A stretch of DNA of 64,000 bases from Alteromonas macleodii (GCF_903772925.1 NZ_LR812090.1:624629-688628), one strand, 5' to 3'. Positions 18,074 to 29,396 are shown, numbered from the stretch's first letter. A program made the numbers and translations. Notes: generated by a model not told the origin, from the letters alone.

Positions 18074-18721
18074 TTGAACCATAAGTGTCAGCAAATGAGC
18101 AAAGAATTCCTTTCATTTACCTCAAATGACGTCGAAATCACCGACATTAAGCCAGTGTATCGTGGTTTCTTTACCATGAATCAGTATCAATTTAAGCACA
18201 AGTGTTTCAATGGAGAATGGAGCGACACAGTGACTCGCGAAATTTTTGAACGCGGTCATGCGGTGGGCGTTTTGCCCTACGATCCTATTCTTCAAGAATT
18301 CGTGCTAATTGAGCAGGTTAGAATTGGGGCGTTAGCCACATCTTCAAGCCCTTGGTTAATAGAAATTATCGCAGGCATGATAGATAAGGGTGAAACACCA
18401 GAAAATGTGTGCCATAGAGAGTCGATGGAAGAGGCGGGAATAGAGTTACAAAACTTGACCAAGGCCCTAAGCTATTTATCGAGCCCAGGCGGTACTACTG
18501 AAAGATTACATATATTTATAGCAAAGACTGATGCAAGCTTGGCAAAGGGGATTCACGGGCTTGAAAGCGAGTCTGAGGATATCAAAGTGCATCGCGTAAA
18601 AGAGAATACCGCCCTTGAATGGCTAGAAAATGGCCATATAGACAACGCCGCAGCAGTAATTGCGCTACAATGGTTTTTTATGCATAAAACACAACTTCTG
18701 GAGCAGTGGCAGACATCGTGA
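18074..18721 (+). CDS. nudF: ADP-ribose pyrophosphatase (Nudix) NudF
   Basis: The 215-residue Nudix hydrolase cleaves ADP-ribose to AMP and ribose 5-phosphate. The Nudix box is intact: GMIDKGETPENVCHRESMEEAGI region, with REsMEEaG as metal ligands. YRGFFTMNQYQFKHKCFNGE and IFERGHAVGVLPYDP match E. coli NudF. The ATG at 18095 (MSKEFLSF, residue 8) is also possible and fits the family N-terminus better; I keep the longer frame because neither has a decisive ribosome-binding site. It overlaps the start of yqiB by 16 nt and is first in a five-gene series ending in parE. Confidence 0.93.
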   Translation: MNHKCQQMSKEFLSFTSNDVEITDIKPVYRGFFTMNQYQFKHKCFNGEWSDTVTREIFERGHAVGVLPYDPILQEFVLIEQVRIGALATSSSPWLIEIIAGMIDKGETPENVCHRESMEEAGIELQNLTKALSYLSSPGGTTERLHIFIAKTDASLAKGIHGLESESEDIKVHRVKENTALEWLENGHIDNAAAVIALQWFFMHKTQLLEQWQTS

Positions 18722-19158
18722 CACAACGCAATCAACGAAAATACATCCCTCATCTTCCGTCAATGCAGGCGCTTTGCGAACTGAACTATTCTTACGTTCT
18801 TAGAATGCTACCTGACTGCGATACGGAAGACTTGAGTTATGAATTTTCCGTTGGCGTGGGGTTGTCTTATGAGATTAGGATAGTGGACTCTGCTCGCTAT
18901 ACCAGCACGCTAAGCATCAAGCAAACTACCAAAGATATGCCGTCGTACCTAACGCCAACTATGACGGTTCGCCTATATCATGATGCGCGCATGGCTGAAG
19001 TGATAAACAGTCAAAATACCGGGGCCCTTGAGCCTTCTTACGAATACCCTAATTTGAAGATGCGCCAGCGCAACGAAAAGCATATGGTAAATATCTTTTT
19101 AGCTGAGTGGCTAAACTTTTGCCTGCAACATTCAACAAACGTTACCTCAGAAGCGTGA
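18706..19158 (+). CDS. yqiB: DUF1249 protein YqiB
   Basis: The 150-residue cytosolic protein is recognised by YIPHLPSMQALCELNY and SYEIRIVDSARYTSTLSIKQ and by its place between nudF and cpdA, as in E. coli. Function is unknown. Its start overlaps the nudF end by 16 nt and its stop overlaps the likely cpdA GTG start as GTGA, which suggests translational coupling. Confidence 0.88.
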   Translation: MADIVTQRNQRKYIPHLPSMQALCELNYSYVLRMLPDCDTEDLSYEFSVGVGLSYEIRIVDSARYTSTLSIKQTTKDMPSYLTPTMTVRLYHDARMAEVINSQNTGALEPSYEYPNLKMRQRNEKHMVNIFLAEWLNFCLQHSTNVTSEA

Positions 19159-19976
19159 TATCACTAATACAGATAAGTGATTGCCACTTATTTAAGGACA
19201 AAGACAAAACCGGTCACGCGGGTATAGCGCCTTATCACTCACTAATTCGGGTACTTAGCGCTGTTCGGCAGGTCCTTGCAGATATTGCTGATTCAAAAAA
19301 GCAAAGCGCTAATAAAGAAACTATTGGACAAGAGCCGAAAGTGATAGTGCTGGTTACTGGAGACATCAGCGGCGATAACTCCCCCGAAAGCTATCAGCAC
19401 TTTACCGCATTAATGGAGCAATATATCGAGCCAGAAAATATAGACTGGTTTGTTCTTGCTGGAAATCATGACAACAATCCGCATTTCGAAAGCTATCTCG
19501 GTAGTCGTCACTTGCAGAGCACCAACCCGATAAGCTCTTCGAACTGGCAAATACACGGTATGGATACCCGCGCTTCAGGCAATATGCACACGGCTGCGGG
19601 AGAGGTAAGAGGCAGCGATTTAATTGCATTAAAGCAATCGCTAGATGCATCATCGAACGTTAACCATCTTGTTGCGCTCCATCACCATGTATTGCCTTCG
19701 AAAAGCTGGATGGATAAACATTTTTTGGCTAATGCGCAGCATTTTGAGTTGCTTATCAATGAATATCCGCAAATAAAGGCGTTAATTCACGGTCATATTC
19801 ATTCGCCATTGCGCCAAGAAATAGGAACGAATAGCACACCTTCTTACGGAAGCCCGTCTACCTGCTGGCAGTGGCAAATGCGCGCTGAATTCGGTGTAAG
19901 CGAAGCGGCACCTGGGTACCAGGTAATTAATTTAATGGATGATGGAACGGTAGACGTTAGGGTTACCGAGGTCTAG
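19107..19976 (+). CDS. cpdA: 3',5'-cyclic-AMP phosphodiesterase CpdA
   Basis: This metallophosphoesterase hydrolyses cAMP. Visible metal-ligand motifs are DCH, GDISGD, GNHD, HHH and GHIH, in the class III phosphodiesterase order. The frame from ATG 19107 gives 289 residues but overlaps yqiB by 52 nt. A GTG at 19155 (VISLIQISDCHLF) overlaps the yqiB stop as GTGA and may be the true start, giving 273 residues. The gene lies in the conserved nudF-yqiB-cpdA-yqiA-parE order. Function is confident, start is not. Confidence 0.9.
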   Translation: MAKLLPATFNKRYLRSVISLIQISDCHLFKDKDKTGHAGIAPYHSLIRVLSAVRQVLADIADSKKQSANKETIGQEPKVIVLVTGDISGDNSPESYQHFTALMEQYIEPENIDWFVLAGNHDNNPHFESYLGSRHLQSTNPISSSNWQIHGMDTRASGNMHTAAGEVRGSDLIALKQSLDASSNVNHLVALHHHVLPSKSWMDKHFLANAQHFELLINEYPQIKALIHGHIHSPLRQEIGTNSTPSYGSPSTCWQWQMRAEFGVSEAAPGYQVINLMDDGTVDVRVTEV

Positions 19977-20022
19977 GTCTAAAATAGTCCAAAGTACAGA
20001 GAACAACACAGTAGAGAACAGT

Positions 20023-20604
20023 ATGCAGCACATCTTATATCTTCATGGCTTTTTGAGTTCGCCGAAGTCGATAAAGGCCCAAGCCACTAAACAATATTTT
20101 GAGCAGCATCACTCAAACGTCACTTTACATATTCCTGAACTGTCTAATTTTCCTAGTAAAGTTGAAAGTCAGCTGCTTGAGCTTATTGATAGCACCCCAG
20201 CACTGCTCGAAAACGGGCTTAAACTGATTGGTAGCTCAATGGGCGGCTATCTCTCTACATTTTTACTAGAGAAGTTCGGCGGCAAAGCCGTATTAATAAA
20301 TCCAGCGGTACGCCCCTATGAACTGCTGCAAAACTTCATAGGCACTCATGAGAACCCATACAGCAGAGAAAAGTTTGAGATAGTAGAAAGCGATATGGGG
20401 GTTATAAAAGCCTTGGAGGCTGCTTCAATTAAACAGCCAGCTAGTTACAAAGTGCTGCTTCAAACGGAAGATGAAACTCTAGACTACCGCTTGGCTGCAG
20501 AGAAGTACCAGCAAAGTCACTTACTTATTGAAGAAGGCGGCGATCACAGCTTTGTTGGTTACGAAAACCACTTACCTGCTATCGCAGAGTTTTTGCTAAA
20601 ATAA
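20023..20604 (+). CDS. yqiA: Alpha/beta-hydrolase esterase YqiA
   Basis: The 193-residue protein has an N-terminal YLHGFLSSPKS oxyanion-region motif. The nucleophile elbow is GSSMGG (Ser72), with the acid in DETLDY and the catalytic His in GGDHSFVGYE. E. coli YqiA is a small esterase active on short acyl-CoA and p-nitrophenyl esters (family knowledge); the physiological substrate is unclear. It is placed just upstream of parE, as in enterics. Confidence 0.9.
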   Translation: MQHILYLHGFLSSPKSIKAQATKQYFEQHHSNVTLHIPELSNFPSKVESQLLELIDSTPALLENGLKLIGSSMGGYLSTFLLEKFGGKAVLINPAVRPYELLQNFIGTHENPYSREKFEIVESDMGVIKALEAASIKQPASYKVLLQTEDETLDYRLAAEKYQQSHLLIEEGGDHSFVGYENHLPAIAEFLLK

Positions 20605-20708
20605 GCGCATTGCCAGTCTTTACTAGCCCTGCTAACATCAAATATACGCAGTGCAGTGCTGTAATTACTCACAGTAGTGTGTGCTTTCTTTCCTTATCGC
20701 TGGCTTAA

Positions 20709-22619
<1,911 letters not shown>

Positions 22620-22701
22620 CGCTAGTAAGAGCTTACGCACAGAATTAACGTTGATGCTTTAAAAGCTGGTCAAAAAGCAAAACGTCACAAAAAGTGAATA
22701 G

Positions 22702-22746
22702 AAAACGCCGAGATACTATCCTGAAACATGGAGTTCTCGGCGTTTT
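22702..22746. terminator. Bidirectional hairpin after parE
   Basis: AAAACGCCGAGA (22702-22713) pairs perfectly with TCTCGGCGTTTT (22735-22746). It overlaps the 3' end of the convergent membrane-protein gene (stop at 22716), so one structure probably serves both genes. Confidence 0.75.
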
Positions 22747-23390
22747 AGTTTGTGCATCTGCAACAAAATACTGCCACGCATTATAACACTGGTGCCGTTT
22801 AAGATGAGTAGCGGCCAGCTTTGGCTTAACGGCATTGTTAAGCCAAACATTAAAGTGCTAACGTCTTTAATCAAGATGTTTCGAAATAACGCAAAGGACA
22901 GCGAGCCTACTTTTTGTCTACGCTGCAACACAAGCCACTGATGCAGCGAACCTTGAAATAATATGACGGTGACAACCAGCATCAACGTGTTTGCGCCAAG
23001 TTGCGCAAGCGTTGGGAAAGGGCGAAAAGCGATGGAAAGGGTACCGCCAACAAGCGCAAGCAGAGCAATAGCGGCAACGTAGCCTGAAATTGTAGTTCGC
23101 CTGTGTTGCCAAATTTTCCAAATTATTATGAGCGTAAGAATGAGCGCGCCAAAACGCGTCCAAACCAAGTAATGGTTAAAAGGCTCTACCGAAATGCCAA
23201 ATAGGAAAATAGAGAAAAACGCAAAATAGCTAGAGCCAAACTGGTTTAGCGACAAGCTGTGGTTCGCATCGCTTTTCTCGCTTGCAACGGACACTTGATG
23301 GTGCGTCATAGCTTTAATTTGTGACCATAAACCTAACCAAGTCAGTAAAAAAAGCGCGGCACTAGCAAAGCCTAATATGTGGTAAAGCAC
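22716..23390 (-). CDS. Hypothetical multi-pass membrane protein, possibly PQ-loop-like
   Basis: The 224-residue protein has about seven hydrophobic segments, starting LGFASAALFLLTWLGLWSQI. Two internally similar halves are suggested by SLNQFGSSYFAFFSIFLFGI and SLSFALFRNILIKDVSTLMF, which recall the SxxxxxxxxxxxxxxxYG pattern of PQ-loop/SWEET-type proteins. That assignment is weak. No neighbouring gene hints at a substrate. The C-terminus is basic (KLKRRELHVSG). It converges on parE, sharing a terminator hairpin that overlaps its end. Confidence 0.55.
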   Translation of the reverse strand: MLYHILGFASAALFLLTWLGLWSQIKAMTHHQVSVASEKSDANHSLSLNQFGSSYFAFFSIFLFGISVEPFNHYLVWTRFGALILTLIIIWKIWQHRRTTISGYVAAIALLALVGGTLSIAFRPFPTLAQLGANTLMLVVTVILFQGSLHQWLVLQRRQKVGSLSFALFRNILIKDVSTLMFGLTMPLSQSWPLLILNGTSVIMRGSILLQMHKLKRRELHVSG

Positions 23391-23604
23391 GCAGTCAGCT
23401 CCACGTTAACAATGTTTAAACTGGTGAGAGGCTTCCAGTGTACCACGTAGCAGCCCGCCTATGCTTTACAGGAGTAAGCTGGGCGCGAAGAAATATTGGA
23501 TAAAGTCGGGATCTTAAAGTGGAAGGATATCGGTTTTTCGGTGCCGATAGCGTTCTATGTACTTTCAACACCGAAATGTAGTTTTAATAGCAAGGAGGTT
23601 TATT

Positions 23605-24309
23605 TTGGCATTGCATTCAGTTTCTTCATCTAAACGCCAGTTAGCGGTGAGCGATAACACCACAACGCTATTATTTGACCACGATGGCACCCTGATTGAC
23701 TCAGAAACCGTACATTTTGACCTTTGGAAAGACATTTTATTGAAATATGATGTTGAGCTCAGCAAGGATTTTTATTGCGAAGTGATGGCGGGTATACCGG
23801 TCAAACAAAATGCAGTGGACTTAGTTGAGCATTTTAATATTGATATTGAACCGCATTTGCTAGCTCAGCAGAAACACAAAAGCGTGAGTGACTACCTCGA
23901 TAAACAAGCTTTTCCTTTGATGCCATTTGCTAGGGAGACCATTACACAATGTGCAGACATGGGGTTTATTATTGGCATTGTGACGGGGGGAAGTAAAAAG
24001 GCTGTAGAAAAAACCTTATCTCAATATGAGTTGAGTGATTATATTTCCTGTGTGGTGGCCGTAGAGGACGTAGAAAACAGTAAGCCCGCCCCAGATTGTT
24101 ATGCCTTAGCAATGGATAAGCTAGGTAAGTCGCCTAGCGAGTGTGTAGCCATTGAAGACACGCAAACCGGCATGACAGCAGCACTGGAAGCAAAGTTGGC
24201 TTGTATTGTAATACCTACAGATTTATCGCAGCATCACGATTTGTCCCGTGCTACTGTGCGTTACGATAGCTTGAAAGCGTGGAGCGATAGCGAGCTCAAG
24301 ACACGTTGA
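23605..24309 (+). CDS. HAD-superfamily phosphatase, beta-phosphoglucomutase-like subfamily
   Basis: The 234-residue protein is recognised by motif I FDHDGTLID (nucleophile Asp25, acid Asp27), motif II IVTGGSKKAVEKTL, and motifs III-IV KPAPDCYALAMDKLG and AIEDTQTGMTAAL. The helical cap between motifs I and II fits subclass I sugar-phosphate phosphatases. I chose the TTG at 23605 because aaggagg lies exactly upstream. The frame runs 48 nt further up to an ATG at 23557 with no such site. The substrate is unknown. It is monocistronic. Confidence 0.82.
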   Translation: MALHSVSSSKRQLAVSDNTTTLLFDHDGTLIDSETVHFDLWKDILLKYDVELSKDFYCEVMAGIPVKQNAVDLVEHFNIDIEPHLLAQQKHKSVSDYLDKQAFPLMPFARETITQCADMGFIIGIVTGGSKKAVEKTLSQYELSDYISCVVAVEDVENSKPAPDCYALAMDKLGKSPSECVAIEDTQTGMTAALEAKLACIVIPTDLSQHHDLSRATVRYDSLKAWSDSELKTR

Positions 24310-24497
24310 TTAATAAAGATACGTTAATTAAAAAGGTTATATACGACAACTTGTCATTCCACTTGTCACTGGTGGCGCGAAAATAGATAACGTAGTATAA
24401 CCAGCACCTTAGCGCCTATTGTGTTTTGTTTCACAACAACGCATTTGGGCGCTAATTTCTTTTGATTAGTTGTAATTACAGGTAAAGCTGATTTCTT

Positions 24498-25793
24498 ATG
24501 ATTTTGCGTAGCCTCAAATGGCTTTTAATAACTATCGCCATCATCCTTGTTCTGCTTGTAGTAGGCGTGGCTACGGTTACCGTTATGGCTGTACAAAAAG
24601 CGCCCTTGGTGGCATCGACTGCGCCGACGCAGCTCGATGGTGCTGACAGTGTTAACGAACTGCTCGGCCAGCTAAAACAGGCATTTTCACGCCGAGAAGA
24701 AGGTCATCAGGTAACGCTTACCGAAACGCAAGTCGAAAGCTTGGTGGGCGTGTTACAGCGGGCCTTACCTGAGTTTAAAGGCGTAGTAAACATCACCCCA
24801 TTGGGAGGCACTGTAAATGTTACTTACGCCATTGATAATACGGGCTATTACATTAATGCCTCGGCATTAGTATTACCCGGCGATAGCTTGCGTATAGAGC
24901 AAGTTCAAGTAGGCGACTTAACCATTCCAGGCCGTTTTTTACTCGGCTTTTTAGAACGCACAGTGAACTCTTATACCCAATCGGAAATAGCTACTATTGC
25001 GCTGTCTCGGGTAGAGCGAGTAACAATGGGGCGCGGTGAACTAACCCTTGATGTTGGGCGCTTAGATGAGCTGCTAAGTGAGTTAAACGTTGTGACATCA
25101 AATATGTCGGTCAGCGAACAGACTGAGCTTCAGCAGCTTTCCGCTTACTACCTACGCTACTTGTCTGGAAGAGAAATAGCTTTATCAAATAAACCGGTTT
25201 CTCTTATCGAATACTTGCGTGAAGGAATGGCTAGAGCGCGAGAACAAAGTCAAACGTCGCAAGATGCCGTACTTCACAACAATGCTGTAATTCTCGCGCT
25301 AGCGGTTTACGTGGGCCATCATCGTGTGGGTGCACTGGTAGGCGATATCCAGCCAGATCCCGATAGGGCGTTAAAGCCGCGCAGGGGCGCGGTACTTCAT
25401 AATCGCAATGACTTGGCTCGTCACTTTATTATCTCTGCGGCATTAGAGCTAATGGCCGAACAAGGTATGTCCCTAGCAATTGGCGAGTTTAAAGAGTTAA
25501 TGGACCGAGGCAACGGTGGCTCGGGCTATAGCTTTGTAGATTTAGCGGCAGATATGTCAGGTACTGAGTTTGCGAAGGTTGCTACAAATCCAAACACCGC
25601 AATGGAAGTACAAAACGCGATGGCGCGCATTCAAAGTGAATTGGAAATAATCCCGCCTATTGAAGGTCTGCCTGAAGGCTTGAGTAAGCAAGCCTTTACT
25701 GAACAATATCAGCGCGTGGACAGTGAACCCTATTTAAAAGAAGTAAAAGAAATTAAGCGTAGAATCAGCTTGCTGCCGCTTTACCAAAAATAA
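24498..25793 (+). CDS. Membrane-anchored conserved protein of unknown function
   Basis: The 431-residue protein has one N-terminal membrane anchor (about residues 5-31), with the rest probably periplasmic. I do not recognise the family. A conserved-looking block near residues 310-350 reads HFIISAALELMAEQG, GEFKELMDRGNGGSGYSF and VDLAADMSGTEFA, which looks like an active or binding site. Short YVGHHRVGALVG precedes it. The N-terminal half has a beta-rich stretch (GTVNVTYAIDNTGYYINASA). It ends at a good terminator and has no operon partner. Confidence 0.6.
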   Translation: MILRSLKWLLITIAIILVLLVVGVATVTVMAVQKAPLVASTAPTQLDGADSVNELLGQLKQAFSRREEGHQVTLTETQVESLVGVLQRALPEFKGVVNITPLGGTVNVTYAIDNTGYYINASALVLPGDSLRIEQVQVGDLTIPGRFLLGFLERTVNSYTQSEIATIALSRVERVTMGRGELTLDVGRLDELLSELNVVTSNMSVSEQTELQQLSAYYLRYLSGREIALSNKPVSLIEYLREGMARAREQSQTSQDAVLHNNAVILALAVYVGHHRVGALVGDIQPDPDRALKPRRGAVLHNRNDLARHFIISAALELMAEQGMSLAIGEFKELMDRGNGGSGYSFVDLAADMSGTEFAKVATNPNTAMEVQNAMARIQSELEIIPPIEGLPEGLSKQAFTEQYQRVDSEPYLKEVKEIKRRISLLPLYQK

Positions 25794-25840
25794 GCGCTAA
25801 GGCGTGAGAGAGTGCGCCGAAAGTGAGAAGCTAATATAAA

Positions 25841-25871
25841 AAAGCCCGCTGTTAAAGCGGGCTTTGTTTTA
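25841..25871. terminator. Bidirectional terminator
   Basis: AAAGCCCGCT / AGCGGGCTTT stem (25841-25850 and 25856-25865) followed by GTTTT. It separates the convergent 431- and 112-residue protein genes. Confidence 0.8.
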
Positions 25872-25889
25872 CTCACTTGCAGTTCTACA

Positions 25890-26228
25890 CTACTTTTTAG
25901 CAAGAGACTGCTGAAACTGTGCAATGGTTACAAGAGCCAACTCTATTTTTTTAACCAAAGGCGCAAGTGCCTGCTTAGCGGCATCATCATCCAGTTCCTT
26001 TAGTGACTGCCAGTCGTTCGCTATCTCTTGTACATAGGGGCCAAAGCGCTTGGCTGATGTGGTAAAACCGCTATCGTCAGCGAATACGGCTGCAAACTTA
26101 CCTTTTTGATCGCGCTGTAAGTTATCTAAAACTTGGTCGGCATCAACGGCTTTGCGGTGCAGCGTTTGAAGTGTTTCTTGAAGTTGTTGATGGACAGCTT
26201 GCATCTCTTGGCTCTGTTGCATAGTCAC
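25890..26228 (-). CDS. Small helical hypothetical protein (112 residues)
   Basis: The 112-residue protein is rich in Gln, Lys and Asp and predicted almost wholly helical, for example QQLQETLQTLHRKAVDADQV at the N-terminus and ALVTIAQFQQSLAKK at the C-terminus. There is no signal peptide. I do not recognise the family and draw no function. A 10-bp inverted repeat lies in its leader at 26249-26277. Confidence 0.6.
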   Translation of the reverse strand: MTMQQSQEMQAVHQQLQETLQTLHRKAVDADQVLDNLQRDQKGKFAAVFADDSGFTTSAKRFGPYVQEIANDWQSLKELDDDAAKQALAPLVKKIELALVTIAQFQQSLAKK

Positions 26229-26248
26229 GCCTTTTATTTCTAATGTGA

Positions 26249-26277
26249 TTAGGTGTGCTTACTACCTGCACACCTAA
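26249..26277 (-). promoter_or_regulatory. Inverted repeat in the leader of the 112-residue protein gene
   Basis: TTAGGTGTGC (26249-26258) and GCACACCTAA (26268-26277) form a perfect 10-bp stem with a 9-nt loop, about 20 bp upstream of the start at 26228. It could be an operator or an RNA hairpin. No T-run follows, so a terminator is unlikely. Confidence 0.4.
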
Positions 26278-26500
26278 GTTTATATGGTTTGCGTCGCAAT
26301 TATTTTTTGCCACGCCAAATGTATTACGGTAAATAATGGTTAAAGTTTCGCCTTTCAAGGCCGATAACTTAACGATGTTGTAAATTACAAAACCTACGGT
26401 TCACTAACGAACTCGCTGGTTACGTAATGCTCAACACATCGTAAGGGTGGGCAATTCTGCCCATTTTTTTACTTTGCTACAAGCAACAAAGGAAAATGGT

Positions 26501-26692
26501 ATGGATCTACAAGGTGCTAGTGCCTCTGGAGCGTCCGGTGCGTCACTTGAGTTGGCCTCTCTTAAGTTGGCAAAAAGCCAACAAGAGCAAGAGGGTAAAG
26601 CGTCGCTTCAGCTGCTGGAATCAGCCGCTGACGTACCAAAACCGTCATCTTCAAACCCTGCGTTAGGCGCCAACATCGATACCTACGCGTAA
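26501..26692 (+). CDS. YjfB-like putative motility small protein
   Basis: The 63-residue protein starts MDLQGASASG and has a helical Ala/Leu/Lys middle (SLELASLKLAKSQQEQEG). The C-terminus (SSSNPALGANIDTYA) fits the YjfB-type 'putative motility protein' pattern, which ends PxLGxxIDxxA. The ATG at 26501 has aaagga upstream; the frame extends 54 nt further but without such a site. No flagellar gene lies nearby. The family role is not established. Confidence 0.65.
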   Translation: MDLQGASASGASGASLELASLKLAKSQQEQEGKASLQLLESAADVPKPSSSNPALGANIDTYA

Positions 26693-26693
26693 G

Positions 26694-27719
26694 TTACGGA
26701 TGCAAATGTAAGTCGATAGGCGTTTTGCCGGGTTGACCGCCAATTTCTCTCACCAGTTTTGGCACTAAAAAGCCTGGCAAGCGCTTTATCGCTTCTTCCA
26801 TAATCAGGCGGCCTTCATTATCGCTAACATAAAAATGGCTTGCACCCTGCACCTTATCTAACACGTGTAAGTAGTAAGGCAGGACACCCGCTTCAAAAAG
26901 TGACTCGCTTAAGTTACTGATGGCCTCGCCAGAATCATTAATGCCTTTAAGTAATACCGACTGATTGAGCAAGGTGACGCCCTTGTCTCGCAATGTGCGC
27001 AGTCGACTTTTTAAGGGCTCAGAGACTTCATTCGCGTGGTTCGCGTGCAGCACCAGCACTTTTTGAAGAGGCAAGGCCGTAAACCATTCAATAAAGTCAT
27101 GGCTGATTCTTTCTGGCAATACCACAGGCAAGCGGCTATGTATGCGCAGGCGTTTAATGTGGGGAATGGCTGCAATTTCATTAGCTAGCCACGACAAATG
27201 ATCATCTTTCGCCATAAGAGGGTCGCCACCTGAAAAAATCACCTCGTTAATCTTGCTGTTACTGCGAAGGTATTCAAGTACATCAAGCCACTGATGTTTA
27301 CTTACCGAATTGTCGGCATACGGGAAGTGGCGACGAAAACAGTAACGGCAGTTTACTGCACAGCCAGTGCGTACCATCAACAGCACACGAGAATCGTATT
27401 TATGCAAAATACCCTTGCCTGCTGTGTCATGCTCATCTAACGGATCTTCGCTGTAGCCCGGTGAGGTGAGAAATTCGTCGCTAAGCGGCATAACCTGTAA
27501 AAACAGGGGGTCGTTGGGGTTTCCCTTTTCCATAAGGCTAACGAAATGCCGTGGAACACGCATGGGAAAAAGGCGGCGTGCTTTAATATGTTGAGCGTAT
27601 TTTTCTTCGTCTAAACCTAAGTGCTGCAACAGTTTTGCAGGATCGGTAAAACTACTCGCCAATTCTTTTTGCCAGTTATGCTCTACAGAAATCGGTTTTT
27701 TAGGTATTATTTGTTCCAC
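26694..27719 (-). CDS. epmB: EF-P--(R)-beta-lysine formation enzyme EpmB (radical SAM lysine 2,3-aminomutase)
   Basis: This 341-residue radical-SAM, PLP-dependent enzyme converts lysine to (R)-beta-lysine for attachment to elongation factor P. The iron-sulfur cluster motif is CAVNCRYC (Cys120, Cys124, Cys127) and the PLP lysine lies in GQPGKTPID (Lys332). The start is GTG at 27719. It is divergent from efp, 36 bp from the efp ATG, with epmA after efp. All three parts of the pathway are thus adjacent. Confidence 0.95.
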   Translation of the reverse strand: MEQIIPKKPISVEHNWQKELASSFTDPAKLLQHLGLDEEKYAQHIKARRLFPMRVPRHFVSLMEKGNPNDPLFLQVMPLSDEFLTSPGYSEDPLDEHDTAGKGILHKYDSRVLLMVRTGCAVNCRYCFRRHFPYADNSVSKHQWLDVLEYLRSNSKINEVIFSGGDPLMAKDDHLSWLANEIAAIPHIKRLRIHSRLPVVLPERISHDFIEWFTALPLQKVLVLHANHANEVSEPLKSRLRTLRDKGVTLLNQSVLLKGINDSGEAISNLSESLFEAGVLPYYLHVLDKVQGASHFYVSDNEGRLIMEEAIKRLPGFLVPKLVREIGGQPGKTPIDLHLHP

Positions 27720-27755
27720 GAAACTTTTTGTACCTTATGTTTAGACAGAGGAATT

Positions 27756-28325
27756 ATGGCTAATTACAGCACTAACGAGTTCAAAGGCGGCCTGAAAATC
27801 ATGCTGGACGGCGAACCTTGCAACATTCTAGAAAACGAATACGTAAAGCCGGGTAAGGGCCAAGCGTTTAACCGCGTAAAAATCCGCAAGCTTATTTCAG
27901 GTAAAGTTTTAGAAAAAACTTTCCGCTCAGGTGAATCAGTAGAAGGCGCTGATGTAATGGATACAGAGCTTGCCTACTTGTACACCGACGGCGAATTCTA
28001 CCACTTTATGAACAACGATACATTCGAACAAATCGCTGCAGACGAAAAAGCGGTAGGCGAGAACCAAAAGTGGCTGGTAGAAAACGACGTTTGTACTATT
28101 ACACTGTGGAATGGCTCTCCTATTACGGTAACGCCACCTAACTTTGTTGAGCTAGAAATCACTGAAACGGATCCAGGTCTTAAAGGTGATACAGCGGGTA
28201 CAGGCGGAAAACCAGCGACACTTAGTACTGGTGCAGTTGTTCGCGTTCCTTTATTTGTACAAACAGGCGAAGTTATCCGTGTTGATACGCGCTCTGGCGA
28301 ATATGTGTCTCGTGCACAAAAATAA
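27756..28325 (+). CDS. efp: Elongation factor P
   Basis: The 189-residue EF-P relieves ribosome stalling at polyproline stretches. It has the three-beta-domain sequence with the modification loop [10 protein letters not shown], in which Lys34 is the beta-lysylated residue. The frame is open further upstream, but ATG 27756 with gagg before it gives the canonical [12 protein letters not shown] start. It is flanked by epmB (divergent) and epmA (downstream), matching the lysine at position 34. Confidence 0.98.
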   Translation: MANYSTNEFKGGLKIMLDGEPCNILENEYVKPGKGQAFNRVKIRKLISGKVLEKTFRSGESVEGADVMDTELAYLYTDGEFYHFMNNDTFEQIAADEKAVGENQKWLVENDVCTITLWNGSPITVTPPNFVELEITETDPGLKGDTAGTGGKPATLSTGAVVRVPLFVQTGEVIRVDTRSGEYVSRAQK

Positions 28326-28369
28326 TAGCGAAAACTAAAGCGCTATACGCGCATATTGTTTACGTATAA

Positions 28370-28397
28370 AAGCCGGTGCCTTGTGTACCGGTTTTTT
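28370..28397 (+). terminator. efp terminator
   Basis: AGCCGGT ... ACCGGTTTTTTG forms a GC-rich stem followed by a T-run, 45 bp after the efp stop and before epmA. Confidence 0.75.
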
Positions 28398-28427
28398 GTT
28401 TAAGCTTTACTATTTAGGTTTTAATAC

Positions 28428-29396
28428 ATGCAACTTTGGCAGCCGACTACCACACATGATGCGCGTGTAGCGCGTGCAGAATTACTCAGAACCATCCGAG
28501 AGTTTTTTTACGCAAGAAACGTGTTAGAGGTAGACACGCCTTTACTTTCAAATGGCACAGTTACTGACGAACACCTAGATGCGTTTGATACACAGTTTAA
28601 TTTTGCCTCATCTGGTAAGCCAAGTAAGTTGTATCTTCAAACCTCGCCAGAATATGCCATGAAGCGTTTACTGTGCGCTGATAGCGGCAGTATTTATCAA
28701 GTGTGTAAAGCATTTCGCCACGAAGGGGAAGGGCGCTGGCACAACCCAGAATTTACCATGCTAGAGTGGTATCGCTTAGGCTTTGATCACTTCGCTTTAA
28801 TGGACGAGGTTGACGCCTTATTGCAAGAAACCTTAAATACCGCTTCAGCCGATAAAATGACTTATCAGCAAGCTTTTCAACACTATCTAAATATTGACCC
28901 ACTAAGCGCTGATGATGAAATTTTGCTAAGCGCAATGCAGCAGCACCATATAGATATTCATGCGCCACAAAGCCTAAGCTATGACAGCAAATTACAACTG
29001 TTATTTAGCTATGTTATCGAGCCCAAGATCGGTATTGAACGGCCTTGTTTTGTCTACAACTTTCCGGCCTCTCAGGCTGCGCTTGCAAAGTTATGTTCTA
29101 CTGATGAGCGGGTTGCTGAACGCTTTGAGGTGTATTATCAAGGTGCTGAACTGGCCAACGGTTTTCATGAGCTAAGTGCGGCGAAAGAGCAAAGGCTTCG
29201 CTTTGAGACGGACAACGAAAAGCGCAAAGAAAACGGGTTACCTACAAAGCCCATTGATGAGAATTTTTTAAGTGCCCTTGATGCTGGGTTGCCTGCATGT
29301 GCAGGCGTAGCCTTAGGTGTCGACAGGTTACTGATGTTGAAAACAGGCGCGTCACATATTAAAGAAGTTATTAACTTTAATGTAAGCAGAGCTTAA
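28428..29396 (+). CDS. epmA: EF-P beta-lysyltransferase EpmA (GenX/PoxA)
   Basis: The 322-residue truncated class II lysyl-tRNA synthetase paralogue lacks the anticodon-binding domain. It transfers beta-lysine to Lys34 of EF-P. Class II motifs are visible: motif 2 FRHEGEGRWHNPEFTMLEWY and motif 3 GVALGVDRLLML. Length matches E. coli EpmA (325). It lies 102 bp after efp, beyond a terminator, so it may have its own promoter. Confidence 0.95.
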   Translation: MQLWQPTTTHDARVARAELLRTIREFFYARNVLEVDTPLLSNGTVTDEHLDAFDTQFNFASSGKPSKLYLQTSPEYAMKRLLCADSGSIYQVCKAFRHEGEGRWHNPEFTMLEWYRLGFDHFALMDEVDALLQETLNTASADKMTYQQAFQHYLNIDPLSADDEILLSAMQQHHIDIHAPQSLSYDSKLQLLFSYVIEPKIGIERPCFVYNFPASQAALAKLCSTDERVAERFEVYYQGAELANGFHELSAAKEQRLRFETDNEKRKENGLPTKPIDENFLSALDAGLPACAGVALGVDRLLMLKTGASHIKEVINFNVSRA

